Under the pieces are notes generated by a model. That model was not told the DNA's origin, ran no database searches, and saw only the letters and a program-made list of their open reading frames with translations. A stretch of 57,644 nt of DNA. It comes from SAR202 cluster bacterium bin22. GTDB lineage: Bacteria > Chloroflexota > Dehalococcoidia > Lucifugimonadales > UBA3495. The stretch is from positions 1 to 57,644 of the forward strand of contig MPMM01000023.1 in NCBI GenBank assembly GCA_002238505.1. Reading direction: 5' to 3'. The translations under genes were made by a program, and so were the position numbers. This document shows positions 34,489 through 43,235 of this stretch, piece by piece. The stretch's first letter is position 1; each line of letters begins with the position of its first letter.

Positions 34489-36384
34489 TTAGACTTCTCT
34501 GAACTCGCCTTCCACCGTGTCGCCGCCATCGTCGTCGCCGCCCATGCCCGCGTCACCGGGAGGCGTACCGGCGGTCTGCTGGCCGTACACTGCCTGGCCC
34601 ACACGCTGCAGGGTGTCGTTCAGGTCGTTCATGGCGGTCTGCATCTCGGCCACGTTATTGGCGGCCACCGCCGATTTCAAGGTGGCTATCTTTCCTTCCA
34701 CTTCGGTCTTCAGGTCTTCGGGCACCTTGTCGGCGTTCTCCTGAAGCAGCTTTTCGGTGCTGTACACCAGGGAGTCCGCCTGGTTCCTGGTCTCCACCTC
34801 GGCGCGGCGGCGCTGGTCCTCTTCCTCGTGGGCCCGGGCGGCGTCCACCATGTCGTCAATCTCGTCCTTGGAGATGCCGGAACTGGGCTGGATGACGATG
34901 CGCTGTTCCTTGCCGGTGCCCTTGTCCTGGGCGGAAACGCTGAGGATACCGTTGGCGTCGATATCGAAGGTGACGTCCACCTGGGGTACCCCCCGGGGCG
35001 CGGGGAGCAGGCCGTCGAGGATGAACCGGCCAATGGACTTGTTATCCCCGGCCATGGGCCGCTCGCCCTGGAGGACGTGAATGTCCACACTGGTCTGACC
35101 GTCGGCGGCGGTGGTGAAGGTTTCGGTCTTCTTGGTGGGGATGGTGGTGTTCCTGGAAATCAGGGTAGTCATGACGCTGCCCAGGGTTTCCAGTCCGAGG
35201 GTCAGCGGGGTGACGTCCAGCAGGACGATGTCGCCCACCTCGCCGCCGAGGACTCCTGCCTGAATGGCCGCGCCCATGGCTACCGCCTCGTCGGGGTTTA
35301 CGGAACGGCTGGGTTCCTTGCCGAAGAGGGACTTTACCTTTTCCTGCACGGCGGGCATGCGGGTCATGCCGCCCACCAGGATGACTTCATCGATTTCGCT
35401 GGCCTGCAACCCTGCGTCGGTAATGGCCTGGCGGCAGGGACCGCCGGTCTTGTCGATCAGGCCGCTCACCAGCTGTTCCAGCCGGGCGCGGCTGAGGGGC
35501 TTGACCAGGTGCTGGGGGCCGCTGGCATCGGCGGTGATGAAGGGCAGGTTAATCTCGGTTTCCAGGGTGCTGGAAAGCTCGATCTTTGCCCGTTCCGCTG
35601 CGTCGCGAAGCCGCTGCAGAGCCATGCGGTCGGTGGCCAGGTCGATACCGGTTTCCTGGCGGAATTCCTGGATCAGCCACTCGAGGATCTGCTGGTCGAA
35701 GTCGTCACCGCCGAGGTAGGTGTCACCGTTGGTGGACTTGACCTCGAAAACGCCCTCGCCCATCTGAAGGATGGTAATGTCGAAGGTGCCGCCGCCCAGG
35801 TCGAAGACGGCGATGGTGGCGTCCTCGTGGGTCTTGTCCAGGCCATAGGCGAGGGATGAGGCTGTGGGCTCGTTGATGATGCGCAGCACGTCCAGCCCGG
35901 CGATGGTTCCGGCGTCCTTGGTAGCCTGGCGCTGGGCGTCGTTGAAGTAGGCGGGAACGGTAATCACCGCCTGGCTGATCTTCTCACCCAGCTTGGCCTC
36001 GGCGTCCTGGCGGATTTTCTGCAGGACGAAGGACGAAATCTGCGGGGGCGCATAGGACTCTCCCGCCATTTCCACGTGGGCATCGCCGTTGCCGGCCTGC
36101 ACCACCTTGTAGGGGAGCTTGCCGAGGGCGCCCTGTACTTCGCCGTCGGAGAATTTGCGGCCCATGAGTCGCTTTACGGAGAAGATGGTATTCTCCGGGT
36201 TGGTCACCGATTGCCGCTTGGCGACCTGGCCGATGTAACGTTCGTCGCTGCGGGGGTTCACCGCCACCACCGAGGGGGTAAGGCGTCCGCCTTCCGCGTT
36301 TTCCACGACTACGGGTTCACCCGCGTCGATAACCGCAGCTACCGAGTTGGTGGTCCCCAAGTCTATTCCCAGAACCTTTGCCAT
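34489..36384 (-). CDS. dnaK: Chaperone protein DnaK (Hsp70)
   Basis: 631 aa, full length. ATP-driven chaperone working with GrpE and DnaJ. The signatures are [17 protein letters not shown] (phosphate 1), [34 protein letters not shown] and the substrate-domain [20 protein letters not shown]. The C-terminus is EGEFREV rather than the EVD(x)K tail but similar. GAAGGAGCAC precedes the ATG. It is the third gene of the hspR-grpE-dnaK operon (79 bp after grpE). dnaJ is not next to it. Confidence 0.98.
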   Translation of the reverse strand: MAKVLGIDLGTTNSVAAVIDAGEPVVVENAEGGRLTPSVVAVNPRSDERYIGQVAKRQSVTNPENTIFSVKRLMGRKFSDGEVQGALGKLPYKVVQAGNGDAHVEMAGESYAPPQISSFVLQKIRQDAEAKLGEKISQAVITVPAYFNDAQRQATKDAGTIAGLDVLRIINEPTASSLAYGLDKTHEDATIAVFDLGGGTFDITILQMGEGVFEVKSTNGDTYLGGDDFDQQILEWLIQEFRQETGIDLATDRMALQRLRDAAERAKIELSSTLETEINLPFITADASGPQHLVKPLSRARLEQLVSGLIDKTGGPCRQAITDAGLQASEIDEVILVGGMTRMPAVQEKVKSLFGKEPSRSVNPDEAVAMGAAIQAGVLGGEVGDIVLLDVTPLTLGLETLGSVMTTLISRNTTIPTKKTETFTTAADGQTSVDIHVLQGERPMAGDNKSIGRFILDGLLPAPRGVPQVDVTFDIDANGILSVSAQDKGTGKEQRIVIQPSSGISKDEIDDMVDAARAHEEEDQRRRAEVETRNQADSLVYSTEKLLQENADKVPEDLKTEVEGKIATLKSAVAANNVAEMQTAMNDLNDTLQRVGQAVYGQQTAGTPPGDAGMGGDDDGGDTVEGEFREV

Positions 36385-36463
36385 TTCCGTGCTCCTTCGC
36401 TTCTTTTCGATGCTGAAATTAGAGGTGCAATTAAACCTTAACCAATCAAAAAAGGGTTGGGGC

Positions 36464-37036
36464 CTAGCGGGCCACTACAACCTGGGCTGCCTGGATAACC
36501 CGGTCCCGCAGGCGGTAGCCGTTGCGCACGGCCTCCACGACGTAACCGGAGGGTTGCTGGTCGGAGTCCACGATAGCCACTGCTTCGTGCTGCAGGGGGT
36601 CGAACTGGACTCCTACTGTGTCGATCCGGGTAAGGCCTTCGGACTCCAGGACGCCGTGGGCCTTGCGGTGAATAAGCTTCACGCCTTCTACCCAGGAGTC
36701 ACCGGCGTCTCCGTTGCCGAGGTGGTTGATGGCGAGTTCCAGTTCGTCCACCACGGGGAGGAGGTTGATTATCAGGCGGCGGTTGGCGTCCTGGCGCAGG
36801 GTGGCCTGATCTTCTTCGGTGCGGCGGCGGAAGTTGGCCAGTTCCGCCTGGGCCCGCTGGACCTGTTCCCGGGATTGGCCCAGTTCGTCCCTTGCCTCGT
36901 CCAGGTTCTGCTGGAGGATGATTACCTGATCCTCGGCGGGCAGGGAGTCAAAATCCACAATGGATTCCTGGGTTTCCGGTTGCGAGTCGTCCGGTTCGGG
37001 GACCGGGATCTCACTGTCGTTATGGCCGTTTGTCAT
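36464..37036 (-). CDS. grpE: Nucleotide exchange factor GrpE
   Basis: 190 aa. It releases ADP from DnaK. A long N-terminal coiled coil ([20 protein letters not shown], then [16 protein letters not shown]) is followed by the beta domain ([14 protein letters not shown], then [20 protein letters not shown]). The ATG at 37036 is preceded by AAAGGTGA, which is favoured over a TTG at 37054. It is separated by 48 bp from hspR and 79 bp from dnaK on the same strand, one operon. Confidence 0.96.
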   Translation of the reverse strand: MTNGHNDSEIPVPEPDDSQPETQESIVDFDSLPAEDQVIILQQNLDEARDELGQSREQVQRAQAELANFRRRTEEDQATLRQDANRRLIINLLPVVDELELAINHLGNGDAGDSWVEGVKLIHRKAHGVLESEGLTRIDTVGVQFDPLQHEAVAIVDSDQQPSGYVVEAVRNGYRLRDRVIQAAQVVVAR

Positions 37037-37084
37037 AAGGGGGTCACCTTTCAAAATAGAGAGAATTCCAGAATGTCCAATGCC

Positions 37085-37627
37085 CTAGCCTTCGTCGTCC
37101 GGCAGGTTGAGGTTGCGGAACAGCTGGGCCATGGCGGGCTCGACTATTGGTTCTACTTCGGTGCCTTCCGAAACCGTTTTGAGGTATTGCTTGAAGCCCT
37201 GCAGGTTTTCCACCAGGTTCAGGGCAAATTCAACTCCGGCCAGGTTGAGGCCCAGGTGTTCCATCAGGTGCCGGATCAGGAAGACCTTGCGTATGTCTTC
37301 GCGGGAGTAGAGGCGCAGCATACCGACGGTGCGGCCGGGGTTTATCAGGCCCAGCCTCTCGTACTTGCGCAGGGTCTGTGGGTGCATGTCGAGGATCCGG
37401 GCGGCGACGCTGATGATGTACACGCCCTCGATTCCGGCCCCAAACTCGTCCGACCTGCCGTTGCCGTTGGCGTTTCCGTTGTCGACGGGGCTGGTTTCCG
37501 TGTGCTGAGGCTGGTGGGCAGGCTCAACGCTGGCCGAGGACGGTGGGGGCGGCGGAACAGAGAATGAGTCCGCATTACGCGTGTCAACCAGGTCTGAATC
37601 AACCCAAACTCTAAACCTCTGGTACAT
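37085..37627 (-). CDS. hspR: MerR-family heat-shock repressor HspR
   Basis: 180 aa. The MerR-type winged helix at residues 69-137 ([46 protein letters not shown]) matches HspR, which binds HAIR operators and is held by DnaK as corepressor in Actinobacteria. Unusually it has a 65-residue N-terminal extension, Pro/Asn/Gly-rich ([18 protein letters not shown]) and probably disordered. The C-terminus is helical ([16 protein letters not shown]). It is the first gene of the operon. Its promoter and dyad operator lie at 37682-37720, which supports autoregulation. Confidence 0.93.
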   Translation of the reverse strand: MYQRFRVWVDSDLVDTRNADSFSVPPPPPSSASVEPAHQPQHTETSPVDNGNANGNGRSDEFGAGIEGVYIISVAARILDMHPQTLRKYERLGLINPGRTVGMLRLYSREDIRKVFLIRHLMEHLGLNLAGVEFALNLVENLQGFKQYLKTVSEGTEVEPIVEPAMAQLFRNLNLPDDEG

Positions 37628-37681
37628 TGCTTTCCCTCCCGGGACTGCCGCTCGTGAAAAGAAGAACTAATTACAATCAAT

Positions 37682-37710
37682 ATAATAAGCCTTGACATTA
37701 GCCGTGTCAA
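37682..37710 (-). promoter_or_regulatory. Promoter of the hspR-grpE-dnaK operon
   Basis: On the minus strand a perfect TTGACA (37705-37710) is followed after exactly 17 bp by TATTAT (37682-37687). The operator dyad covers the -35 and part of the spacer, about 65 bp upstream of hspR. Confidence 0.8.
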
Positions 37711-37711
37711 C
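37691..37711. promoter_or_regulatory. HAIR-like HspR operator
   Basis: TTGACA (37692-37697), seven bases, then TGTCAA (37705-37710), extended by C at 37691. The known HAIR consensus is CTTGAGT-N7-ACTCAAG, with the same spacing and the same TTGA/TCAA half-sites. It contains both -35 elements of the divergent promoters. Confidence 0.75.
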
Positions 37712-37720
37712 ATTTATTAT
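37692..37720 (+). promoter_or_regulatory. Divergent promoter for the small zinc-ribbon gene
   Basis: On the plus strand TTGACA (37692-37697) is followed after 17 bp by TATTAT (37715-37720). It mirrors the minus-strand promoter, with the same -35, spacer and -10, so one operator should repress both directions. The next plus-strand gene starts at 37790. Confidence 0.75.
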
Positions 37721-37789
37721 TTTCTCGCAATATTAAGTGTGAAGCGATTGCTTACAAAGGCCCGGCGGCCGCAAAGGAGGTGAGTCGCC

Positions 37790-37978
37790 ATGCTGAAACT
37801 GAAGGGATGCCCCAAGTGCCAGGGAACCCTGAACCTGACTTCCGATATGTACGGACGTTACATCAACTGCCTGCAATGCGGGTTCAGTCGGGATCTCCCG
37901 GAAGTTCTCCCACAGGCAACGGTTGCTGCACCTGCCGCTCATCCGGAAGTTAAGGAACCGGTGCGAAAGGCGGCCTAG
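37790..37978 (+). CDS. Tiny zinc-ribbon protein divergent from hspR
   Basis: 62 aa. Cys7-x2-Cys10 (KGCPKCQG) and Cys27-x2-Cys30 (INCLQCG) form a probable zinc ribbon of about 25 residues, followed by an Ala/Pro/Glu/Lys tail (VAAPAAHPEVKEPVRKAA). It has a very strong ribosome site (AAAGGAGGTGA) and a consensus promoter sharing the HspR operator. A hairpin follows at 38021. Function unknown. The promoter layout predicts heat-shock control, possibly as a redox- or unfolding-sensing partner. Confidence 0.8.
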   Translation: MLKLKGCPKCQGTLNLTSDMYGRYINCLQCGFSRDLPEVLPQATVAAPAAHPEVKEPVRKAA

Positions 37979-38020
37979 AAGGCGGCCGGAATTCCGGAAC
38001 AGAATAGGGGGGCGATAATC

Positions 38021-38058
38021 AGGGGCTGCCAGTGATGGAACTGGCAGCCCCTGAAGCT
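38021..38058 (+). terminator. Hairpin after the zinc-ribbon gene
   Basis: Thirteen-bp arms AGGGGCTGCCAGT and ACTGGCAGCCCCT enclose GATGGA, followed by GAAGCTTTG. The stem is strong but the T-run is short, so the efficiency is uncertain. Confidence 0.6.
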
Positions 38059-38198
38059 TTGTGCAGCCGTTGTTGGGTGGGATGCGGCAACCTGCGAGGG
38101 TCCTGGCACATTGAGATGTTTGTATTGATGGTTAGCGAGATTTCGCTCCCGGTCACCCGGTCAAAGAGATGTGTGGTCCTCACGCCAGGAGTTGGAGC

Positions 38199-38942
38199 CT
38201 ACTGGCCGCCGATCGATTCGAACCGTCCCACATACTCGTGGATGCCTTTCTCCCGGGGCAGCCTGGCGAAGGCCATTGATTCGGGAAGGACGATGCCTCC
38301 CGAGAAGACCATTTTCATGGCGTCCTCCACGGTGAGGTCGGTCTCAAAAACGTCGTCTTCCACCATTATCGCCATATTGCCGGAGGTGGGGTTGGGAACG
38401 GTAGGGACGTAAACCACGACGAGGGATGTGCCGGTGTCGGCGCAGACGGCCCGCCCGGTTACGAAGCCCAGGGCGATCATCCCGTCGCGGGGCCACTCGA
38501 TGAAGACCACGCGGCTGAAGCGGTACTGGGACGACATGACGGCGGCAACTGTCTGGGTAAGGCCGTAGATTGAGCCCACTACCGGCGTGCCGTTGAGGAC
38601 TTTCCCGGTTATATCGAAGGACTTCCTGCCGAGGCGCGAGGCAACGGCCAGCCCGGTAAGGTAGAAGAGGCCGGCAAGGACAATCAGGCCCACTCCGGTG
38701 AAGGTGAGGCCGCCGATGTAGGGCAGGTCCCAGGGGATAAACTTGACCAGGGGGTGAACGAAACTGTCGGCGTAGCCAATTATCAGTGCCAGAACCAGGA
38801 TGGTGACCAGCAGCGGAAACAGTTCCATGAGACCGCTGATGGTTCTTCCCTGTATGTGGCGCTCGAGGCGGCGGGCAAAGCCCATTCTATGGCCGGAATC
38901 TACTATACGCTCGGGCGAATTGTTGTTCGCAATATCTGCCAC
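38199..38942 (-). CDS. DUF502 family membrane protein
   Basis: 247 aa with two TM segments (MELFPLLVTILVLALIIGYA and GGLTFTGVGLIVLAGLFYL). The family motif is VVYVPTVPNPTSGNMAIM. The N-terminal RLERHIQGRTISGLMELFPL and C-terminal DLTVEDAMKMVFSGGIVLPE are also typical. The function of DUF502 is unknown. A GTG at 38942 is chosen because AGGAGGT lies 4 bp upstream. A longer start at 38987 would add 15 residues without a ribosome site. It is convergent with the zinc-ribbon gene. Confidence 0.88.
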   Translation of the reverse strand: MADIANNNSPERIVDSGHRMGFARRLERHIQGRTISGLMELFPLLVTILVLALIIGYADSFVHPLVKFIPWDLPYIGGLTFTGVGLIVLAGLFYLTGLAVASRLGRKSFDITGKVLNGTPVVGSIYGLTQTVAAVMSSQYRFSRVVFIEWPRDGMIALGFVTGRAVCADTGTSLVVVYVPTVPNPTSGNMAIMVEDDVFETDLTVEDAMKMVFSGGIVLPESMAFARLPREKGIHEYVGRFESIGGQ

Positions 38943-39096
38943 AAATACCTCCTGGAATGCCTGTGTACCCGGTGCTGCGACAGCCACCGTTAACCGTTAA
39001 TGGAAGTTTAACTCTTACCGGTATTCGCCAGGGGCGAGTCTTTCTACATGGGCCAAATGATACAACATACCGCTGTTTATGGATATAAAATATCCA

Positions 39097-39126
39097 TGAA
39101 AAGGCCCCGGCCAATACGGCCGGGGC
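39097..39126 (-). terminator. Terminator of the molybdopterin oxidoreductase gene
   Basis: On the minus strand AGCCCCGGCC and GGCCGGGGCC flank GTATT and are followed by TTTTC. It lies about 35 bp past the stop of the 39160-39849 gene. Confidence 0.8.
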
Positions 39127-39159
39127 TCGAAGGGTTCTTTAGGGGACAGGCGCCGTGGG

Positions 39160-39849
39160 TTACCTGGTAAGTTCGGGCCAGAACCTTTCTTCTTTCCAGG
39201 GGTCGGCGTTGTTGTTGTAGCCGCGTTGTTCCCAGAAGCCAGGCGAATCTTCCAGCATCAGTTCCAGGCCGTTAATCCACTTGGCGCTCTTCCAGGCGTA
39301 GCGGCTGGGGACGATGAGGCGAAGGGGCCAGCCGTGGTCCTTGCCCAGTTCGGCGCCGTTGTGGCGGTGGGCCAGGAAGCCTTCCTCCAGCACCATTTCC
39401 AGGGGGAGATTGGTGGTATAGCCGCCAAGGCAGTGGGCCATGACGTATTTTGCCTGGGGCCTTACGCCGGCCATTTCAAGGACGGCAGCGGCTGGTACTC
39501 CCTCCCAGGTCTGGTCGAGGGCGCTCCACTGGGTGACGCAATGGAAATCGGCATCCAGGGTAACCCAGTCCAGTTCGGTGAACTGCTTCCAGCTCAGGGT
39601 TATTTCCTGGTCCACCACGCCGAACACCCGGAAAGTCCAGAGGCTGATGTCCACCTCGGGCCTGGAGCCGTAGGTAAGTACCGGAAAGCGCTTGCTGAGA
39701 AACTGGCCGGGCGGGACGCGTTCACCCTGGTCGGGGGCCTCCTTAACCTGGTCGGGGCGTTTCAATCCGAATTGCGGTTCCAATTTATTCAACCACCTGT
39801 TTATTGACTGGGTTATGCGGGAAGTGCTGGAGGCCATATTAGTTTTCAT
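39160..39849 (-). CDS. Sulfite-oxidase-like molybdopterin-dependent oxidoreductase
   Basis: 229 aa, one oxidoreductase_molyb domain (SUOX/YedY superfamily). The Mo-coordinating cysteine is Cys104 in DADFHCVTQWS. LDQTWEGVPAAAVLEMAGV, VMAHCLGGYTTNLPLE and HGWPLRLIVPSRYAWKSAKW are the family motifs. No Tat signal is seen, so it is probably cytoplasmic, unlike YedY. The start is ambiguous between ATG 39849 and 39837, and neither has a strong ribosome site. The substrate is unknown. The adjacent selD and moeA genes fit a cofactor-supply neighbourhood. Confidence 0.88.
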   Translation of the reverse strand: MKTNMASSTSRITQSINRWLNKLEPQFGLKRPDQVKEAPDQGERVPPGQFLSKRFPVLTYGSRPEVDISLWTFRVFGVVDQEITLSWKQFTELDWVTLDADFHCVTQWSALDQTWEGVPAAAVLEMAGVRPQAKYVMAHCLGGYTTNLPLEMVLEEGFLAHRHNGAELGKDHGWPLRLIVPSRYAWKSAKWINGLELMLEDSPGFWEQRGYNNNADPWKEERFWPELTR

Positions 39850-39994
39850 CCATTGGAGTGTCAAACGGGTGCGTTGCCGCTGGTATGACCGGGGTGATCG
39901 CGCCTTGACGTTCGTTGGTTTCGTTTATCAATTGTAAGCTGAAGCGCGACCGCAGTTACCGGTAGGGGCAGAGGTGGGGAAGCAGGAGGACAAG

Positions 39995-40029
39995 CAACCC
40001 CGCAGCCACCGTGACGGGCTGCGGGGTTG
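39995..40029 (-). terminator. Hairpin after selD
   Basis: Twelve-bp arms AACCCCGCAGCC and GGCTGCGGGGTT with a 9-nt loop sit just after the selD stop. On the minus strand GCTTG follows, with a weak T-run. Confidence 0.55.
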
Positions 40030-40036
40030 TGATGGT

Positions 40037-41083
40037 CTATGGATTGGCGATTATGGTGCCAGCAGGCCCGTCGGTTATGCGGCCGACCACGCAGGCACAG
40101 GGCGTCCCGTGGGCCGTTAACTCCGCCAGGAGTTGCTCTTCCTTGTCTCCCGCGACTGACATCAACAGGCCGCCGGAGGTCTGAGCGTCACACAGGAGCA
40201 ACTGGTCGTTGTCGGTCAGGTCCGGGTGCCAGCGCACAGTGTCGGCCACGCTGTCCCGGTTGCGGCCAGTGCCGCCGGGGGCGATGCCCTGCTCCAGCAG
40301 TTCCCAGGTTCCGGGCAAGGTGGGCACCTGGCCCAGGTTGATTTCGGCGCAGACGCCGCTGCCCTTGACCATGGACTTGAGATGGCCCATAAGGCCAAAG
40401 CCGGTAATGTCGGTGCAGGAGTGGACGCCCACCTTGGTCATAGCCTCGGAGGCTGAACGATTCAGGGTGGCCATGGCGTCAACCGCTCCCTGGAGGACGT
40501 CGGCGTCAACCCGGCCCTGCTTTCCGGCGGTGGTGATTATGCCGGTGCCCAGGGGTTTGCTGAGAATGAGGGAATCGCCGACCCTGGCGCCAGCGTTGGT
40601 GGTCTGCTTGCCCGGCTCCACAATGCCCACGACCGACAGGCCGTACTTGGGTTCGGGGTCGTCCACGGTGTGGCCGCCCACGATGAGACAGTCGGCTTCG
40701 GCGGTCTTGGAGTAGCCTCCCCGCAGGATTTCGCCCAGGATACCCTTGTCCAGGGCTGCCGGAAACCCGCAGATATTGAGGGCGACCAGGGGCTTGCCAC
40801 CCATGGCGTAAACATCGCTGAGGGCGTTGGCAGCGGCGATGGCCCCGAATTCGAAGGGATCATCCGTTATGGGCGGGAAAAAGTCCACCGTCAGGATGAG
40901 GGCCGTCTCGTCGTTGATGCGGAAGACGGCGGCGTCATCGCCGGTTTCGGTGCCTACCAGCAAGTCGGGATGGGAAAGCTGGGGGAACTGGCTCAGGACC
41001 TGTACCAGGTCCTCAAGGCTGATCTTGGCCGCTCAACCGGCGCAGTGGGAAAGCTCGGTCAGGCGGATTTCGCTGCTCTGCAT
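40037..41083 (-). CDS. selD: Selenide, water dikinase SelD, a selenoprotein (in-frame UGA = Sec17)
   Basis: 348 aa counting the UGA as selenocysteine. SelD makes selenophosphate from selenide and ATP for Sec-tRNA and selenouridine synthesis. From ATG 41083 (CAGGAGG upstream) it reads MQSSEIRLTELSHCAG, UGA at 41033-41035, then AAKISLEDLVQVLSQF, continuing into LVGTETGDDAAVFRIND and the usual SelD body (NALSDVYAMGGKPLVALNI, GGHTVDDPEPKYGLSVVGI, HSCTDITGFGLMGHL, CDAQTSGGLLM). The UGA falls exactly where SelD has its catalytic Cys/Sec (HCAG-U-AAK; GCGC in E. coli). A SECIS-like hairpin follows. A naive call would start at TTG 40963 and lose 40 residues. The Sec machinery (selA, selB, selC) is not in the window. 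Confidence 0.95.
40991..41014 (-). promoter_or_regulatory. Candidate bacterial SECIS hairpin in selD
   Basis: On the mRNA, about 19 nt after the UGA, AGGACCT pairs with AGGTCCT around a GGTAC loop (positions approximate). A 7-bp stem with G and U at the start of the apical loop, 20-30 nt after UGA, fits the known bacterial SECIS requirements for SelB binding. Confidence 0.7.
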
Positions 41084-41279
41084 GGGGCCTCCTGTGGGGC
41101 TGGGCAATTCGTGGGGCTACCTAATGGATTGTAGCATAAAGGGGCAGGACGCCCGGAACCAGCCGAAGGGAGGTAAGGATGAGCATCGGGTACACATTTG
41201 GTCCAGCGCGGGGAAGTTCGCGATGCGATGCACGCTGATGGGTCCAACCCTCGCGGCCGAGGCGCGCCAGGCACACCCC

Positions 41280-43235
41280 CTAGCCGATCTCGGCCTGGAC
41301 CTGGCCCATACGGCTGATGTCGTAGCCCCCCAATTCATGCACGGCCTGGCGGAATTCCTCGCTGATCAGCAGAGCGAGCAGAGGCTGCAGCAGGTCGCTC
41401 TCGTAGTGGGTCCTGGGAATAACGAGGTCGTACTGCTCGTTGGCCAGCGGGATGAATTCCAGACCCAGGGCGCGGGCCGCGCTAAGTATGCCGAGACCCA
41501 CGTCGGCGGATCCGCCGCTTACGGTTGCCGCCACCGCCAGGTGGCTGAACTCCTCCCGCAGGTAGCCGTTGACGGCTTCGGGGTCGGCGCCCATTTCCCC
41601 CAGCTTGTAGTCCAGCAGAACCCGGGTGCCGGAGCCGCGCTGCCGATTAACAAAGGTGACGTCGGGGCGCATGAGGTCGGAAAGGGAGTGAATGCCGGAG
41701 GGGTTGCCCGGCCTGACCATCAGGCCCTGGACTCTTCCTACCAGGTTTACCAGAACCACCGGAAACTGGGGCAGGTAGCGCTCGATGTAGGAAAGGTTGT
41801 ACTTCCCGGTGGTCTCATCCAGGAGATGGGAGCCGGCCAGGTGGGCCTCGCCGCGCCGGAGGGCTATCAGACCGCCCAGGGAGCCTATGTGTGAAGAGGA
41901 GAGGTTGGCCCCGAAAGGCGCCCGCCGCAGGAAGCTGGACATCAGGTCCAGGGTAAGGTCGTGGCTGCCGATGGCGACTATGGTGTTTTCAACCTCCGCC
42001 AGGGGCCGCAACAGTTCAACCGCTACTTCGGCGCCAGCTTCCATTCCCTCGGAGAAGCGGGGTATCTTCACCAGGCCGTCGGCGCGGACCAGGGACATTA
42101 TTACCCCCGCGCCCCGCTGAACCGGCGTGGCTACCATTCTCTCGCCGACGCGGCCCAGCTTGACCCGCAGGAATTCATCCTCGCCGGTGGATGACGTGAC
42201 TTTGCGCGTAATTTGGGCGTGGACTATGGGACGCTGGCCGCCCCGGGCCTGGCCCAGCCACCGCGCGATAAGGGGCTGTAGCAGCAACTCGGCGGTGAGC
42301 ATGGTGGATACCGGGTACCCGGGCAGTCCGACGAGAGGCTTGCCGCGGGCCAGCCCCAGCACCACCGGGTGGCCGGGGCGAACGGCAATGCCGTGGACCA
42401 GCAACTCTCCCAGTTCTTCGACCACCAGGGCGGTGTAGTCCTCGGAGCCAGCGGAAGAACCGGCATTGATGATCACCAGGTCGTGGGTCTTCAGGGCCTC
42501 AATGGCGGCGTCCCGAATAGCCACAAAGTCATCGCGGACCGGGTCCACGACCGTAGCGACTGCGCCCCACTCTTCCAGTTGGGCGGACAGCATTATGGAG
42601 TTGAACTCCACGATGTCTCCGGGCTGCAGGTCGGTACCCACGGGCACCAGTTCGTTGCCGGTGGGAATGATGGCCACGGAGGGCCGGCGGCGGACGGACA
42701 GGTGGGCCAGGCCGGCGGCGGCACAGGCGCCCAGGTCTGCGGGAGAAAGCTGGTGGTTTTCGGTAAGCACCAGTTCCGTGGCGATAATGTCCTCGCCCAG
42801 GGGACGTACGTGCTGCCAGGGGGCCACGGGGTCCATTATGCTGACGTGGTTTTCCCCCACCTTGTGCAGGTGCTCGACCATGATTACCGCGTCGAAGCCG
42901 GAGGGCATGGGGTCGCCGGTATCCACCCACACGGCCTGCTGCCCGGGGTCGTTGACCGCCAAAGTAACGGGAGAGGTTTCGGTGGCGCCGGTGGTATCCG
43001 CGGCGCGGACGGCGATTCCGTCCATGGCGGCGGCATCGTAGTGGGGAGATGACTTGGCGGCCCAAACCGGCCCGGATGTTACCCGTCCCCGGGCCGTGGC
43101 CACCGGAACAACTTCGGGAGGCATGGCCTCCAGCAAGCCGGCGTCACGAAGGGCGGTGTAAAACCTGTCCCGCGCTTCTTCCAGCGGGATGTCGGAAAGG
43201 TAGTAGCGTCGCTGGTTTGGCTGGCCCAAGGTCAA
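41280..43235 (-). CDS. MoeA-type molybdopterin molybdotransferase fused to a C-terminal PBP-like domain
   Basis: 651 aa. Residues 1-410 are MoeA, which inserts molybdate into adenylated molybdopterin: PHYDAAAMDGIAVRA, DTGDPMPSGFDAVIMVE, VAIIPTGNELVPVG, INAGSSAGSEDYT, LVGLPGYPVSTM. Residues about 430-645 are a periplasmic-binding-protein/LysR-substrate-like domain (AIGSHDLTLDLMSSFLRR, FVNRQRGSGTRVLLDYKLG, ADVGLGILSAARALGLEFIP), similar to the molybdate-binding-type fusion known in several archaea and bacteria. The start is TTG 43235, overlapping the HAD stop (TTGA), so the genes are coupled. The fused domain could sense or hand over molybdate or tungstate (inference). Confidence 0.9.
   Translation of the reverse strand: MTLGQPNQRRYYLSDIPLEEARDRFYTALRDAGLLEAMPPEVVPVATARGRVTSGPVWAAKSSPHYDAAAMDGIAVRAADTTGATETSPVTLAVNDPGQQAVWVDTGDPMPSGFDAVIMVEHLHKVGENHVSIMDPVAPWQHVRPLGEDIIATELVLTENHQLSPADLGACAAAGLAHLSVRRRPSVAIIPTGNELVPVGTDLQPGDIVEFNSIMLSAQLEEWGAVATVVDPVRDDFVAIRDAAIEALKTHDLVIINAGSSAGSEDYTALVVEELGELLVHGIAVRPGHPVVLGLARGKPLVGLPGYPVSTMLTAELLLQPLIARWLGQARGGQRPIVHAQITRKVTSSTGEDEFLRVKLGRVGERMVATPVQRGAGVIMSLVRADGLVKIPRFSEGMEAGAEVAVELLRPLAEVENTIVAIGSHDLTLDLMSSFLRRAPFGANLSSSHIGSLGGLIALRRGEAHLAGSHLLDETTGKYNLSYIERYLPQFPVVLVNLVGRVQGLMVRPGNPSGIHSLSDLMRPDVTFVNRQRGSGTRVLLDYKLGEMGADPEAVNGYLREEFSHLAVAATVSGGSADVGLGILSAARALGLEFIPLANEQYDLVIPRTHYESDLLQPLLALLISEEFRQAVHELGGYDISRMGQVQAEIG

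Noticed and set aside
34375-35859. 494-residue open frame on the plus strand
   Set aside because: It is antisense to dnaK, Gly/Val/Leu-rich without domain features.
41084-41279. selC (tRNA-Sec) or another RNA gene in the gap upstream of selD
   Set aside because: No long variable arm, TTCG-type T-loop with matching acceptor stem or other cloverleaf could be built.
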